This document shows, piece by piece, positions 6,339-6,476 of a stretch of DNA of 6,476 nucleotides. Position 1 is the first letter of the stretch, and each line of letters opens with the position of its first letter. The notes beneath the pieces are model-generated. The model saw nothing but the letters and a program-made list of their open reading frames with translations. It ran no database searches and was not told where the DNA came from. The translations under genes and the position numbers were made by a program. The stretch lies in assembly GCA_002729295.1 (NCBI GenBank), contig PBTU01000017.1, positions 1 to 6,476 of the forward strand, written 5' to 3'. This DNA is from Verrucomicrobiales bacterium. GTDB taxonomy: Bacteria > Verrucomicrobiota > Verrucomicrobiia > Verrucomicrobiales > Akkermansiaceae.

Positions 6339-6476
6339 TCAGGACCCTTCGGTCCCGGCAGGAGCTATCTCGGCCTCCACCGCCGGGGAGGGCTGGGATT
6401 TAAAAAGGGATTGGGGATCCTGGAAGCGATCCACCTCATAGGTGAAGCGCGCCGGGCGACTGGCGACCAAACCCTG
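6339..6476 (-). CDS. C-terminal fragment of an unrecognised protein (N-terminus beyond window)
   Basis: Reading the minus strand inward from the window edge gives 45 codons open in one frame and closed by TGA at 6339-6341. The visible residues include GLVASRPARFTYEVDRFQDP followed by SLFKSQPSPAVEAEIAPAGT. The first part looks like folded protein with a mixed composition; the last 20 residues are a Pro/Ala-rich tail, as often found at the end of a real protein. It lies 71 bp upstream of the exported beta-rich protein gene on the same strand, which supports it being a true gene and possibly part of one transcript. The fragment is too short to name a family. Confidence 0.55.
   Translation of the reverse strand, partial: QGLVASRPARFTYEVDRFQDPQSLFKSQPSPAVEAEIAPAGTEGS

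Overview
The window carries eight coding regions, six complete and two cut by the window edges. It reads as a Gram-negative chromosome of roughly even base composition. The best guess for the source is a member of Verrucomicrobiota or a close PVC relative. That guess rests on the style of the periplasmic thioredoxin-fold proteins, the sparse Shine-Dalgarno sites and the lineage-restricted exported proteins. It is inference; no rRNA or other marker gene is present. No tRNA, rRNA, CRISPR array, insertion sequence or phage gene was seen.

Left part (1-2213). A truncated minus-strand ABC ATPase of the MlaF/Mkl lipid-transport type is divergent from a plus-strand BaiN/HI0933-family FAD flavoprotein, with 94 bp between their starts. 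The flavoprotein's 3' end overlaps by 23 bp, tail to tail, the end of a minus-strand four-helix membrane protein of the DUF3147 type.

Middle (2249-3073). A plus-strand predicted lipoprotein has an N-terminal Glu followed by a GIGH hairpin, like T4-type lysozymes. It also has a C-terminal RW..GW..R...Y element. It starts 35 bp from the divergent DUF3147 gene.

Right part (3077-6476). All genes are on the minus strand. In transcription order they are: the C-terminus of an unrecognised protein, an unrecognised exported beta-rich protein (242 aa), and two adjacent secreted paralogues with a thioredoxin-like fold. The upstream paralogue (446 aa) adds TPR-like helices and a long C-terminal coiled coil. 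The downstream one (302 aa) lacks the coiled coil. Neither has a CxxC active site: the expected WCxxC position reads WNKQS in one and SSGAC in the other. This tandem pair is the most unusual feature of the window and suggests a non-redox, scaffold-like or binding role in the periplasm.

Together the genes lean towards the cell envelope: lipid transport, a membrane protein, a possible cell-wall hydrolase lipoprotein and exported fold-retaining thioredoxin relatives. Nothing in the sequence proves that they act in one pathway.
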